In this document: positions 23,101 through 32,602 of the stretch, piece by piece | How the letters are laid out: each line of letters begins with the position of its first letter | How positions within the stretch are numbered: position 1 is the stretch's first letter | Assembly (NCBI GenBank): GCA_037179385.1 | Contig: CM074190.1 | Location: forward strand, 5,470,284-5,534,283 | From: Holothuria scabra | Lineage: Eukaryota; Echinodermata; Holothuroidea; Aspidochirotida; Holothuriidae | Reading direction: 5' to 3' | DNA length: 64,000 nt | The notes under the pieces: generated by a model | The model's database searches: none | Told to the model about the DNA's origin: nothing | The model's input: the letters and a program-made list of their open reading frames with translations, nothing else | Made by a program: the position numbers and the translations under genes

Positions 23101-26100
23101 AATAAAAAATAATGCTGGTTTGTAATCATGAACACATTTTTGTTGATTTTGGATCATGTAGTACCTATTTGGTATGTTTTTTGTCCCAAACACCAATAAC
23201 TTGAGAGATTTGTCTGGGAATTTTTAATTTTATTCCCACATTTTTAAATTTCCTTTTCGTGCATAATTTTACTAACATATGAACCGATTTTCATGGTTCG
23301 AGATTCAATTGGTAACTAATTTAGCCACCGAAATCGATTCTAGTCACATTATACGTGGAAAAACAAATTAACCCTTAAGAAGAATCTTTTGATGGTGGTT
23401 GCCTGGAGTCTTACGGTTAATCGCAAAATACGTCATTTCTCTGCTGGGGTCTGAAATCAAGGTCAAACTATAAATGTCCTCCGTTTAAGGGGCGGAATTC
23501 TGTAATGGACAGCCAAGGTTTTGGAGAAAAAATCTCACTTCCCAATAATAGTGTCTGACCACCGGTTCATTACCACGATTAACTGCTTCGATGAATAACA
23601 GATTTGATTACAATTTTTGTTTAATAGAAGCCCTACAGTCACGGGTTCAAATAGGTGCTGGTCAAAATGCGATCAAATTACTCATGGTGCGTTGAAGAGT
23701 TAGATCCCCTTTCAGTTTCATCTGAAATAAACAGCTGTCCAGTGTCAACCTTCGGGGTTATTGTCAAATGCTTGAATGTGCATCTGATTGGTATTGATAA
23801 CAATTCTTGGCAAGATTAAGTAAAGGATAAATTTTTCGAGATGAGAAAACTGCCATTTCTTGGTTATGTTGCTAAGTCTATACGATAAGCAGACAGTCTA
23901 GCTAGGTGTCTTCTTAACTGATTTACTTTACCTTTTCCGTAAGTCCTCCGGACCCTCTGGCAAAGGGCCGTTCGGCGAAACCAAAACTTTCACTGATAAA
24001 CTCTACCTACTTTTACAAGGACTAGAATGTCATTGGCATGATGGCTCTCGAAAAATGAGTCTTCGAGCAAAAAGACTAGCTTAGCCGGCCTTTTTCGAAT
24101 ATATTGCTCGCTTTCATTACTTGGGATAATTGTTATAAACCTTCAAGTCCCGTGGTATTCGCACTAGTTACTTTTTTACCTGTATTTCCCATGAATTTTT
24201 TCTTTGTTCTAATAACGAGTACAATAAACGGAGCCGATAACATTATTCTTGTCTAGAAGGCTCTGTTTTCTGAGTAGCATTGAGACTCTTCCATTCATTT
24301 TGAGGATATGCAACACTTTACATGCTATAACAAACATTCTGGAAGTACTGATTTTTCTTTTTGTTTTCTCTGTCTCTTAATGTGTTGGAATGATGATACA
24401 GAGAAACTAATTTGCGTTTTCTCCCTACTGCGTCGTTCTCGGCTTGGGTAAATTTGGGTGAGCCAGATGAGATTGAACGACACACCAACATGAATGTGTT
24501 ATGTAGTGTCAGTCAACTCGATAGGTTCAATAGTAAATTTATTTTTAAGTATGGTTCAATTGCAAGTTTGGTTTCCCTTTAGTCGCCTCTTACAGCAGGC
24601 CGGAAATACGATAGGCATATTCTGAAACCCCAGCCCACAGGGGGCGCGGTAAATTTGGGATATTTGGGATAGTGTCCTCTACTAACAATGAACTAAAAAA
24701 CTTCAGTGGTAAGCAGGAGTGTGTAGGATACAATTTTTTTTTCGTGGTTAATATTTACCCATAAACAACTTAGTATTTGATAAATTCTATAAAACAACAA
24801 TTTCCACACTCTTCAGACTTATACTTTGTATTAAACAGTGGGAAAGAGTAGAAGTTTTCAAAAACATCAAGTTTTTTGGGGGGTGGGGGGGGGTTTACCA
24901 TCGAAGGTTTGGGGAAATTAAGTCAAACTTATAATGTCAAAAATGTGATATTTTGTGAACAAGTAGTCAAATTTGCAAAAGATTCCACCAGGAACGCTAC
25001 AGGTGACACGCAATCATCTTATATTTCATGCAACACACAATACATCAAAGAATCATAATCCAAAAGCTTTTGGGGCAGGGTGAAGTAGTGTAGCAGTAAT
25101 TTAAAAAAAGAAAAGATGTAAAAAAATCTCCGAAATTGTCAAATTTCCCTTTTTAGGACCAATTTATTCAAAACACCGTTGCTCCTTCATCTAACAGCCG
25201 ATTTTCAAAAAGTGTGCTTTGAAACTGCTCTGAATACTCCCGAACTAAAGCTGCATAAAACAAACTTTTCTGGCACCATCTTGATGAGAGGGAAAGAATA
25301 AAGTAACGTGCATCCAAATTTTGTGCAACTGGTCTTCACACGTTGTATAGACCAGACAATACGTATTGTATTCTCAGTGCACCGTCGAATGCGCACCTAA
25401 GAGCTCTATCATTTTAAGATTTCCTACAAGTTATGTTCATGAACATCGTTAGCGTGTCTTGAGCGTGCACGGAGGAGTCAGATGAGGTGAAAGAAATCCA
25501 CCTACATTCAGCATTTTAGGTCTTTTATTAGGACTAAACCTGTCACTTACTTAAAGATACTTTGCAAGAATTTGTCAGCGTCTGGATGATTTTGAATAAA
25601 TTTCGAGGTATTTTTTGCTAAAAATCGTAACGTTAGGCCTAAAGTACAATTAACAGTACCCTACTGACTCAGTCCATAACGTTACGGCCTATTTCTTTAC
25701 TAAAAGTAAGCATTTTATGGGCTGTAAATTAAAATAAGACATTCATTAATAGAAAAAAGGAACTTCTGCTCGTTTTATTGGTCACAATGGTACTTTTTTT
25801 TCGTATGAATTTTGGATTTTAGCACTGTAACACGGTTAATTTGCCCCATAGTATGAAGTAAATATGGTGTGCATCATAGATTTTACTATCCTCTAGAGCA
25901 ATTGCTCTAGAGGACAGTAAAAGAATACGTGTACTTTTTATTTTCCGTTCTCATAGTTGTAAATCCTGGTCCTCAGCTGAATGTGCATACAATACGGCAT
26001 ACGCCCAGACTTCTGTCCTCAGTTTGTGATGGAAACCAATACTTTTGTTCGTTGTTGAGTGACCGTATGTTGATAAAAATAGTAGGCCTACCTCTCATGT

Positions 26101-26931
26101 ACCGAGAGTGCCACGGGCTCCTAGAACACTAATAATAGGAGTTAAATTACCATTAACCCTAACAATTCAGGCACAACACACAGTTTTATACTTGAATGTA
26201 ATAACAAAATATTTATCTGTGATCTCAGGTGAGGTTTGTAATTTCAAGATACTAAGCATGCAATGACTATAACTGGTTTACATTCACAATGGATTTGGCT
26301 TCAGACCATTTTGGTAATATCAGTTGCATTCGAAAACCTCAGTCTCAGTTTGAAATGCCTTGACTGCATTAAGACCTCTTCCTACACATTCAGTGATACA
26401 GCGAGTCATATTCACAATTACATCCCCATATTCAAAGTTCTATTTAGTAAAATGATTTGAAGCGTCCATCCAGTAACATTCCTTTTAATGTCATACGATG
26501 TAAGATGCAATTAGTAAATAGCCTACTTATCAGTTTCTGATTCATCCTGTGTGCACTGAGTAAAATTAACAGGGAGGTAGCATGTACGACGAGCCAACAT
26601 TCCGTTGACTTTGAAGATATGCACTTTTTGAATCTGAATATTTCTTTTACAGGGCGATAGCGGCGGACCACTGTATTGCATCAAAGAAGAAACTTTCAAT
26701 CAAGAATTAGTTGGCATTGTCTCATTTGGTGTCAATATCTGTAGTCCCTCCATTACTGGAGTGTACACACGTGTGTCAGCATACCAAGTATGGATTGATA
26801 GCAAAATGAAAAACACTCTGCTTCCTCTGTGGATATCCTTTTTATGTTTGTTTGTCATCGTGACTTTTATTTCAGGTGTAGTTTTGTGGGGAAAACAACC
26901 ATGGAAAAACAGCAGATATGAGAGTTTTTGA
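8075..26931 (+). CDS. Membrane-anchored trypsin-like serine protease, five exons (gene span)
   Basis: Joining 8075-8132, 13042-13201, 14495-14781, 14998-15134 and 26653-26931 gives 306 codons plus TGA, with GT-AG introns in compatible phases (1, 2, 1, 0). Residues 1-19 look like a signal peptide with hydrophobic core [11 protein letters not shown]. The S1-family protease domain has catalytic His71 (AAHC), Asp126 (NDISLL) and Ser217 (GDSGGP). Asp211, six residues before the Ser, predicts cleavage after Arg or Lys. Eight cysteines (56, 72, 160, 190, 204, 213, and two in the last exon) fit the four core S1 disulfides. Residues 269-293 form a membrane segment with a short basic tail, so the enzyme should sit outside the cell, anchored at its C-terminus like prostasin-type proteases. 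The activation site is unusual (LMVYRG instead of RIVGG). Its natural substrate cannot be told. Confidence 0.85.
8133..13041 (+). other. Protease intron 1 (4.9 kb)
   Basis: The intron runs from donor GTAAGA to acceptor ATTACATAG. It holds a short AT dinucleotide run (8439-8456). Two similar blocks, near 9688 and 10111, contain CCAAAAGGGCAAAAAAGACA, so a local direct repeat lies about 420 bp apart. Apart from these I see no exon, RNA gene or well-bounded transposon. Short frames here are AT-rich and lack domains. Confidence 0.5.
13042..13201 (+). CDS. Protease exon 2, N-terminal catalytic segment with catalytic His
   Basis: Acceptor TTACATAG, donor GTAAGC; phase 1 in, phase 2 out. It codes for the start of the S1 fold ([13 protein letters not shown]), then [18 protein letters not shown] with the active-site His and the Cys42-Cys58 pair in chymotrypsin numbering. 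The segment aligned with the usual R-IVGG activation site reads M-VYRG. Confidence 0.88.
13903..14443. mobile_element. Nonautonomous TIR element in protease intron 2
   Basis: The left flank TATGGACGAATCCGG and the right flank CGGATTCGTCTATA are inverted copies. The match continues inward imperfectly for about 65 bp: GGGGTCCATC near 13954 pairs with GATGGACCCC near 14380. The centre carries a short TCAATCAATTTCAATCAATA run. No target duplication is certain, so the superfamily is open. It lies wholly inside the intron between exons 2 and 3. Confidence 0.45.
14495..14781 (+). CDS. Protease exon 3, middle segment with catalytic Asp
   Basis: Acceptor TTCTTTACAG, donor GTAAGT; phase 2 in, phase 1 out. 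It codes for the loop after the catalytic His, the Asp-containing strand ([16 protein letters not shown]), and DCKVAGWG, the conserved strand with Cys136 in chymotrypsin numbering. Several Lys and Arg residues follow the Asp strand. Confidence 0.9.
14998..15134 (+). CDS. Protease exon 4, Cys168-Cys182 loop and S1 pocket
   Basis: Acceptor TTGCTTGACAG, donor GTAAAT; phase 1 in, phase 0 out. It codes for [18 protein letters not shown], then LCKKQW and IMLCAGS, the Cys168-Cys182 pair, and ends in SDACQ with the Asp at position 189 that sets trypsin-like specificity. NIS and NNS are possible N-glycosylation sites. Confidence 0.9.
16530..16660 (+). repeat. Purine-rich tract
   Basis: About 130 bases are almost entirely A and G on the + strand (GAGAAGGAAAAGGGGAAGG and similar). 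Such tracts can form triplex DNA or simply be degenerate microsatellite. It lies in intron 4 of the protease gene. Confidence 0.6.
18149..18274 (+). repeat. Left subterminal GAGTCC/AAGTCC array
   Basis: About 20 hexamer-like units, mostly AAGTCC, GAGTCC and CGAGTCC, lie immediately inside the left end of the hAT element. Subterminal repeats in hAT elements are often transposase-binding sites; that role is inferred here. The + strand reads GAGTCC at this end and also at the right end. Confidence 0.8.
19315..19895. mobile_element. Nested inverted-repeat element (581 bp)
   Basis: The left arm TTATCATGAGTCGATCAC and the right arm GTGATCGACTCATGATAA are perfect 18-bp inverted copies. The left arm is followed at once by a second direct copy of ATCATGAGTCGATCACT, and another inverted copy (GTGATCGACTCATAATTA) lies near 19678. 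No clear target duplication or coding frame was seen, so this is either a miniature transposon or a locally amplified palindrome inside the hAT element. Confidence 0.5.
21960..22757. mobile_element. Nested 798-bp foldback-like element with 9-bp target duplication
   Basis: The ends GGGCATGTCTATAACGAAGAC and the inverse GTCTTCGTTATAGACATACCC are flanked by a perfect 9-bp repeat GTCCTGTAT (21951-21959 and 22758-22766). The inverted arms continue far inward: GAAGACC/GGTCTTC repeats lie next to each end, and AACACCGTTCTTGRGT near 22240 pairs with its complement near 22640. GG-starting ends with an 8-9 bp duplication fit Merlin or Mutator-like elements; I cannot decide between them. No transposase is present. 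It interrupts the larger hAT element, so it is younger than that insertion. Confidence 0.75.
22880..23005 (+). repeat. Right subterminal GAGTCC/AAGTCC array
   Basis: Repeated GAGTCC, AAGTCC and CCAAGTCC units lie just inside the right end of the hAT element and finish with two GGACTCGAGTCC palindromic steps. Most units read in the same direction as those at the left end, even though the terminal repeats are inverted. Confidence 0.8.
24585..24655 (-). repeat. Possible SINE conserved domain
   Basis: The minus strand reads CCCCCTGTGGGCTGGGGTTT, then AGAATATGCC, and ends GTAAGAGGCGACTAAAGGGA. This resembles a short block (TGTCGTAAGAGGCGACTAAA type) that I recall as widely repeated across animal genomes in SINE-like elements. 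Neither a tRNA-related promoter head nor a simple 3' tail is clear, so at most a fragment is present. Confidence 0.35.
25881..25922. repeat. 42-bp palindrome
   Basis: Two 21-nt arms meet with no spacer at 25901/25902 and pair at 20 of 21 positions, the one mismatch being 7 bases in from the outer ends. The central 24 bases are perfectly self-complementary, with TCTAGA in both arms and CAATTG at the centre. Such a sequence can extrude as a cruciform or mark an excised transposon. It lies in protease intron 4. Confidence 0.9.
26653..26931 (+). CDS. Protease exon 5, catalytic Ser, C-terminal membrane anchor and stop
   Basis: Acceptor TTCTTTTACAG, phase 0. The exon opens exactly at GDSGGP with the catalytic Ser, a classic S1-family intron position. 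SFGVNIC and TGVYTRVS form the rest of the S1 pocket (S214-F215-G216 and G226 in chymotrypsin numbering). After VWIDSKMKN comes a 25-residue hydrophobic segment ([20 protein letters not shown] onward), then [12 protein letters not shown] and TGA at 26929-26931. The anchor is coded in the same exon as the active-site Ser. Confidence 0.92.
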   Translation, partial: GDSGGPLYCIKEETFNQELVGIVSFGVNICSPSITGVYTRVSAYQVWIDSKMKNTLLPLWISFLCLFVIVTFISGVVLWGKQPWKNSRYESF

Positions 26932-27147
26932 CAAGAATTCCCCAATTAATCATAATCCCGAGTCACCGCTGATACCAATGTAAGGTTGCCACTAAGTACA
27001 TGCAATGCGTTGTAATCTAGTTATCAGACCCTACATTCGATCAGTTCATTTTTAATTAGTCTTTGTTGTACAAGTAGAGGGCAGTATTCATGATTGCTTG
27101 TGTGCTATCGTTAGCTGGTTCGGTTCGGTCAGGGATTAACACCTCAC
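26932..27147. other. Downstream flank of the protease gene
   Basis: Presumed 3' untranslated sequence. No convincing polyadenylation signal was identified close to the stop codon. Confidence 0.35.
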
Positions 27148-27528
27148 TGGTTCGGTAATTCGTTGCCGCACGGAATTTTGGGACAAAGCGTGAGATATAA
27201 AACCGAGCCTAGCATGTAGCGTACAGCGTTCTCTTGTTTTCGTCAGTACGTGCATATAAACATTATCTAAGTGTTTAGCCAAGTCGTACGAAAATATGGT
27301 CTCAGTGAAACTTAACGGCAGAATTAAATACAAATTTTGACACCAAAACGACAGTTTATACACAATCCACCTACTAAACCTCACTTGAGATCCTTCCTTA
27401 TGTTACGGATGGCTAAAGAAAGAATGATTTCACCAAATTTTCACTTAACTTGCGGAATCGGTTTGTTTATTCCGACGATTTGGAGGAAGTGCGCATGTGC
27501 ACAGCCACTAAAACGAATTACCGAACTA
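27148..27528. mobile_element. Possible short TIR element
   Basis: CTGGTTCGGTAATTCGTT at the left and AACGAATTACCGAACTAG at the right are inverted copies with one mismatch. Similarity stops after about 18 bp. No target duplication is clear, so a chance or non-transposon inverted repeat is not excluded. Confidence 0.35.
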
Positions 27529-27976
27529 GATTATTTATAAAATAACAACGATGATCGTAATCACAGCAATTTGTTTTGTAGTAACGAGTATAGCTCGAAG
27601 TTAGCTAATTCATTTCCAGAAGCGTCATTGACGTTTCGGGCAATTTTCAACCATTCAAATAAGATTAACTGATAGAAGAAACAATTAACCTAGTATTACG
27701 TAAAATGTAACTTCTTGGTCTTTTAGTTATTACACCGGGAAAATATTTTGTCTCACAATACATGTTCTGACTGGTATACTCATGTTAACGTTGAAATGAT
27801 GCAAAACATTCCGCAACATTAACCAGTTGTGGTTTAGATACCTGCACAAATAGACTAACAGATATGTTTCCCAGAAACAGATGGTAATCCTCTCTTTCGC
27901 TTGATGAGACAAACGGTTGCACATCACTGGCTACAACTACCTCATATTTTAAAGCTGCTTTTGCTTTAATTTTAGC

Positions 27977-28573
27977 CAGTTCGGGAGATAACCGCTTTCG
28001 GGAGAAAATGAGTATTACCCCGATTGGGGGAAAACTGCCTGTCTCAACGGTATGAATATTTATGAGCACTTAGTATCTACCTCTTCACAGCCTTCGACTT
28101 GTTTAATAAATGTGTGTATATTCAATTGTGAGGTAATAGTTTAGACATAGAAAACGAAATTGCCGTGGACCTTCAACTACGTATATACAAACATATGTAT
28201 TGGCACGACCCACTTGCACACCTTTAAGTGAAAAATGGTGTACAAAACTTACGGCTGCGTGGAATCTATAAATTAAGTTTAGGACAAAGAACGTAGCAAA
28301 ATTGCTCGATTTCTCAAAATCGGCGTGGTGAACAACTAAACAAGACGAAGCTTTTTTATTCCCCTATCAACAGAGTTTTTTAAAATGCCCGAATTTCTCT
28401 TTCCTAAAATCGATAAAAACTGCAAGGCTGTTTTGAACGTTATTTCCGTTAAATTGAGCGGTAGGATCGCAATGCATCGTGGGAGATATTTGAAAATGGC
28501 ACCACCCTTGGCAACGTAACCCCCCGATCGGGTAAAAATTGATTCCCCCCGAAAGAGGTTATCTCCCGAACTG
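27977..28573. mobile_element. TIR element with long inverted arms (597 bp)
   Basis: The left end CAGTTCGGGAGATAACC and the right end GGTTATCTCCCGAACTG are perfect inverted copies. Pairing continues, with mismatches, for about 55 bp (CGCTTTCGGGAG against CCCGAAAGAGG; CCCCGATTGGGGG against CCCCCGATCGGG). The CAG start suggests hAT, but the flanking octamers ATTTTAGC and TTAGAAGA do not match. A 4-bp TTAG lies next to each end if the left end is moved by about a base. Superfamily unresolved; no coding frame. Confidence 0.6.
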
Positions 28574-29954
28574 TTAGAAGACTTATTTTTTTCGACATAC
28601 GGACAACAATAATTTCAAAATAACGAAATGCCTAAAATGGTCGTGATGGTTTTCAATCTGTAGTTTTGCAAATGTTACAAGACACGTTGACGCCGTCTGT
28701 ATGCATTTAATGAAACGGAAAACTATATAAAGTTGATAAGGGTGAACATTTCCGCAACATTATTGTTGAAAAGGAGGAAAGACATACGATTAAATAGGAA
28801 TGACTTTCTCTTATTTTCACTTCGATGGACCATCTTCTTGTAGTCCTTTGTGTTTAAACTCGAAGCATTTCATGTGCAAACTAAATATAGCATCGGCATA
28901 ACACGAACCTTTGTAAGCGGGAACCACTTTTATGGCTATGGACAAACATAAGGGTGGATTCTAATTTGTTATTGTTTGGACTGTGAAAATTTTAGGACCC
29001 ATGTGTAATACTTTTTCCTTCCTTCTTAGTGTTGCTTCAACGAAAAGTACTTTCAATGACACGTAATGCTTTTTGGTAGCGACTGCAGTAGATTCTGTAA
29101 AGGATTTGAATTAAAAGTTGCCTCTAAATATAGCTCATTTTTATGGAATAAAAATTTGCTCTGTGTGGTACTGATCTCATTTTATCACCTTTGTTCACAG
29201 CTCCAAATTTGTCTCTTTTACCACCATTTTTTTCATTGACGTTATATATGATAACATGTAATAACATACATGTTCCAACATACAGTTGGAAATTAGATGG
29301 AGTTTTACCGCCCAGTTTCTCATCAATTTGTTTAAGTCAAGTCGCCACCACCTTTTCTCCTTTTTTCTCATTATTTCTCTCGCTCATAAACACAAAACAC
29401 GTAATTTACAAACAGAAAACATATAGGCTTTTCATAACTACAAAATGAAAAGAAAAACATCATCATGAAAAGATGGAAAGTGGGATATCGCACCAAACTT
29501 CCAAAAACATGATAAACATATTCTGATTATACACACAGAGTCACCACAATGTACTGATATGACAAAGTGTAAGAAACTCGTTGAATAAATTTTGTACAAC
29601 TCACGTGGTACCCTTGATAAACAAAAAAAAAACATATCCAACTCACAAATCAAGCATGGTTATGACAAATGGTCAAATTTACACATTTACTGGGAAACAG
29701 GGTTAAAACTTTCTGCATTATTTCACAATATAGACCACTGGGTGAATCTTGGAACTTAGATCCAAACATCCTGAAAAAGCCTGACGGAACCACGGCCTTG
29801 TTGTATCGGTGTTTCAAAAAGGGAAAAGGAGGAGCAATGGTGTAAAAGCAATGGGAGGAGAGGCAACTAAAAACAAGGGGCCTTTCCGTCTGTTATTCAT
29901 CTAATTGCATTAAAAAAATAACAAACGAAAACAATCAAAAATTGTTGCTGTTTG
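28574..29954. other. No gene recognised
   Basis: AT-rich sequence without a recognisable exon, RNA gene or bounded repeat. Frames on both strands lack domains. Confidence 0.4.
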
Positions 29955-32602
29955 TTGTCGCTTTGGTTTGGGTAACTTTTGTAAGCTGGGTTTTGTTGGG
30001 CCTTGCAAGCATAGTTTGATTGGTTGGGTGGGTTTCACTGACTTTTCTTGGGTCTTTTAGGGCTTTGTCGTGTGGCCTTCTTTGGCTTTGTTTGGGTGGG
30101 GTTGAATGAGCTTTGCTGGGTTCATTAGGATTTGTTGGGTGGGTTTGGTTGGGTTTTGTTGGGTGAGTCTGGTTGGTTTCTTTGTTTTGGGTTTTTTTTT
30201 CTTGGATTGGCTGTGGTTATGTTTTGTTCTGTGGGTTTCGTTTGGTTTTTTCCCCGTGTCTGGATGAGTTTTGTACGGTTTTGGGGGGTAGGTTTTTGGA
30301 TATGGTTGGGTTTTGTTGGTTGGGTTTGGTTAGGTCCTGTTGAATGGGTTTCGTTGGGTTTTATTGGGCGTTTTCGGTTGGGCTTTATTAAGTTTTGTTG
30401 GGTTGGTTTGGTTCTGTTGAGGCAGGGGGGTTGGTTTCGATTAGGTTTTGTCAAGTGGGTTGGGCTGGGTTTTGTTGGGCTTCGTTGGGTGTGTTGTTTG
30501 GTTTTAATCAGTTTTGTTGGATTAGTTTTGTTCTTTGGTTGGTTTCATTAGGTTTGGTTGAGATTTAATAATTGGGTTTTGGGGGGTTTTGTTTGGTTGG
30601 GACTGGCTGGGTTTTATTGGGATTTGTTGGGTTTTGTTTTGTAGGTTTGCCAGTTTTGGTTCGGTTTGTTTGGTAGGTAGGTTGGTTTTTTGGTTTTTGT
30701 TAGACAGATTTTGTTGGCTTTTGTTGGGTTGGCTTCGCTTGGATTTGTCGTGTTAAGTTGGGTGTGTTTGTTTGGGTCCTGTTAGGTTTGGTTGGATATA
30801 TTGGGATTTTGTTGTGTGTGTTTGGTTGGGTTTTGCAGAGTGTTTTGGCGGGGTTTTCTTAGACTCGTTTGGTTTGGTTTTGTTAAATTTTGGCTGGGTT
30901 TTGTTGGGTTGTGGGTTGGTTTGGTTGGGTCTTTTCAGGTTTTGTTGGGTGGGTTGGGTTAAATTTTGGTAGGTAACCTGGATGGATTTGGTTTGGTTTT
31001 GTTGTGTGGGTTTGCGTGGGATTTGTGGAGTTTCGTTGGGTTGGTTTGGTTCAATTTTTGTTTGGTCTGGTTTTGTGATGAGTTTTGTTGGGTGGGTTTG
31101 GTTTGGTTTGATTGAGTTTTTAGAGTTTGTTTAGGTGGGTTTGGTTTGGTATTGTTGTGTTTCGTTGAGTGGGTTTGTTTTGGTTTTGTTTTGCGGGTTT
31201 GGCTGGATTTTGGGGTTTTGTTGGGTGGGTTTGGTTGGGTTTTGTTGGGGTTTTTTGGGGGGGGATGTTTGGTTGGATTTTGTTGGGCTTACTTTTCCTT
31301 ATCTGCTTACTGGAATAGGATTGGGTTTGTGGGTGCGTTTGGTTGAGTTTTGTTGGGTCTGTTTGATTGGGCTTTGTTCGGTGGGTTTGCCTAAGTTTTG
31401 TTTGGTTGTGTTTGGCTGGTTTGGATGGGTTTTGTTAGTTTTGTTGGTTAGGTTTGCTTGGGTTTTGTTGGCTTTGATTGGGAGGGATTGGATGAGCTTT
31501 TTGGGTATTGTTGGGTTGATTAGGTTTGGTTCGGTTGACTATCGTTGGGTCTGTTCAATTGGGCTTATTGGGTTTTCTTGGGGGGGGATTTTTGGGGTTT
31601 CGCTGGGTTTCGTGGGCTTTGTTTGATCGGGTTTGGCTGCCCTTTGTTGGGTTTTGCTGAATGGGTTCCGATCGGGTATGATCGTTGGACTGGGTTGGGT
31701 TTGTTCCGTGGGTTTGGTTGGATTTTGTTGGGTTGGTGGGTTTGGTTTGGTGTTGTTGGGTTTTGGAGGAAGGGTTGGATGGGTTTCGTTGGGTGAGTTT
31801 GGTTTTGTGTGGTTGGGTCTTGCTGAGTAGGTTTGATTGAATTCAGTTGGTTGGGTTTTGTTTGGTTTAGTTGGGTGGGTTTGGTTGCGTGTGATTGGCT
31901 TTTGTTTGGTTTTGTTGGGTAGCTGTGGGTGGGTTTAGCTGGGTTTTGTTGGATATTTTTGGCTGGTCTTTGGTGGGTAACTTTAGTTGAGTATTGTTGG
32001 GTTTTGTTGTTTGGGTTTGGTTGGCTTTTGTTTGGTTTTGTTGGGTCGCTTTGGTTGGGTTTAGTTAGGTTTTGTTTTGGTATGTTTGGTTGGTCATTGT
32101 TGGTGAGTTGGTGAGTATGGTTGGGTTTTGTTATTTGTGTTTGGTTGAGTTCTGTTGGGTGTTGTTGGATGAATTTGGTTGGGTTTTCTTGGGTGAGTCC
32201 GGTTGGGTTTTGTTGGGTATTGTTGGGTGGGTTCGGTAGGGTTTTGTTGGGTGGGGTTTCTTGGGTATTGTTGGGCGGTTGGGTTTTGCTGGATGGGTTT
32301 GGTTGGGATTTCTTGGGTGAGTTTGGTTGGGGTATGATTTGTTGGATTTTGGGGGGATTTCTTGTGTGTGTTTCGTTGGGTAGGATTGGTTGGGTTTAGT
32401 TGGGTTTTGTTGGGTGGGTTTGGTTGGGTTTTGTTGGGTGAGTTTTTTGGGAGGATGGATTTTGTTGGGTTGGTTCGATTGGGTTTTGTTTGTTGGGTTT
32501 GGTTGGGTTTTGTTGGGTGGGTTTGGTTGGGTTTGGGGTTGTTGGGTGGGTTTGGATGAGTTTGGCTGAGTTTTGTGGGGTGAAATTGGTTGGGTTTTGT
32601 TA
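29955..32602 (+). repeat. 24-bp G/T-rich minisatellite, 2.6 kb
   Basis: The best-preserved units repeat every 24 bases and contain GGGTTTTGTTGGGTGGG followed by TTTGGTT. About 110 degenerate units fill the region, and C is almost absent from the + strand. Each good unit supplies G-runs with loops of 7, 1 and 7 bases, which satisfies the usual G-quadruplex pattern. All long frames here (W/G/F/L-rich on +, P/N/T/Q-rich on -) are by-products of the repeat, not genes. The cleanest units lie near 32150-32560. Confidence 0.95.

Larger units (their letters stand above)
17720..23310 (+). repeat. Tandemly duplicated intronic unit of about 350 bp, second copy split by a hAT element
   Basis: Copy 1 runs from about 17720 to 18065 and copy 2 from about 18066 to 18138 plus about 23021 to 23310. 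Shared landmarks in order are AAATTCGTCC/GAATTCATCC, GTCATGACTTGGCCGAT, CCAACTGACCTTGA, TTTGTAATNATNAACAC, TTTTGTCCCRAAYA, TTTTATTCCC and TGAACCGATT. The second copy is interrupted exactly at the 8-bp target site of the element at 18139-23012. Confidence 0.7.
15135..26652 (+). other. Protease intron 4 (11.5 kb), rich in inserted elements
   Basis: The intron runs from GTAAAT to TTTCTTTTACAG. It contains, in order, a purine tract, a duplicated 350-bp unit, a 4.87-kb hAT-type element with nested insertions, a possible SINE domain and a palindrome, each listed separately. No additional exon or internal gene was recognised in the remaining sequence. Confidence 0.75.

Noticed and set aside
27185..27240. 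A TATA-like GATATAAAACC as promoter of another gene
   Set aside because: No exon or coding start follows within a reasonable distance, and AT-rich matches of this kind are common here.
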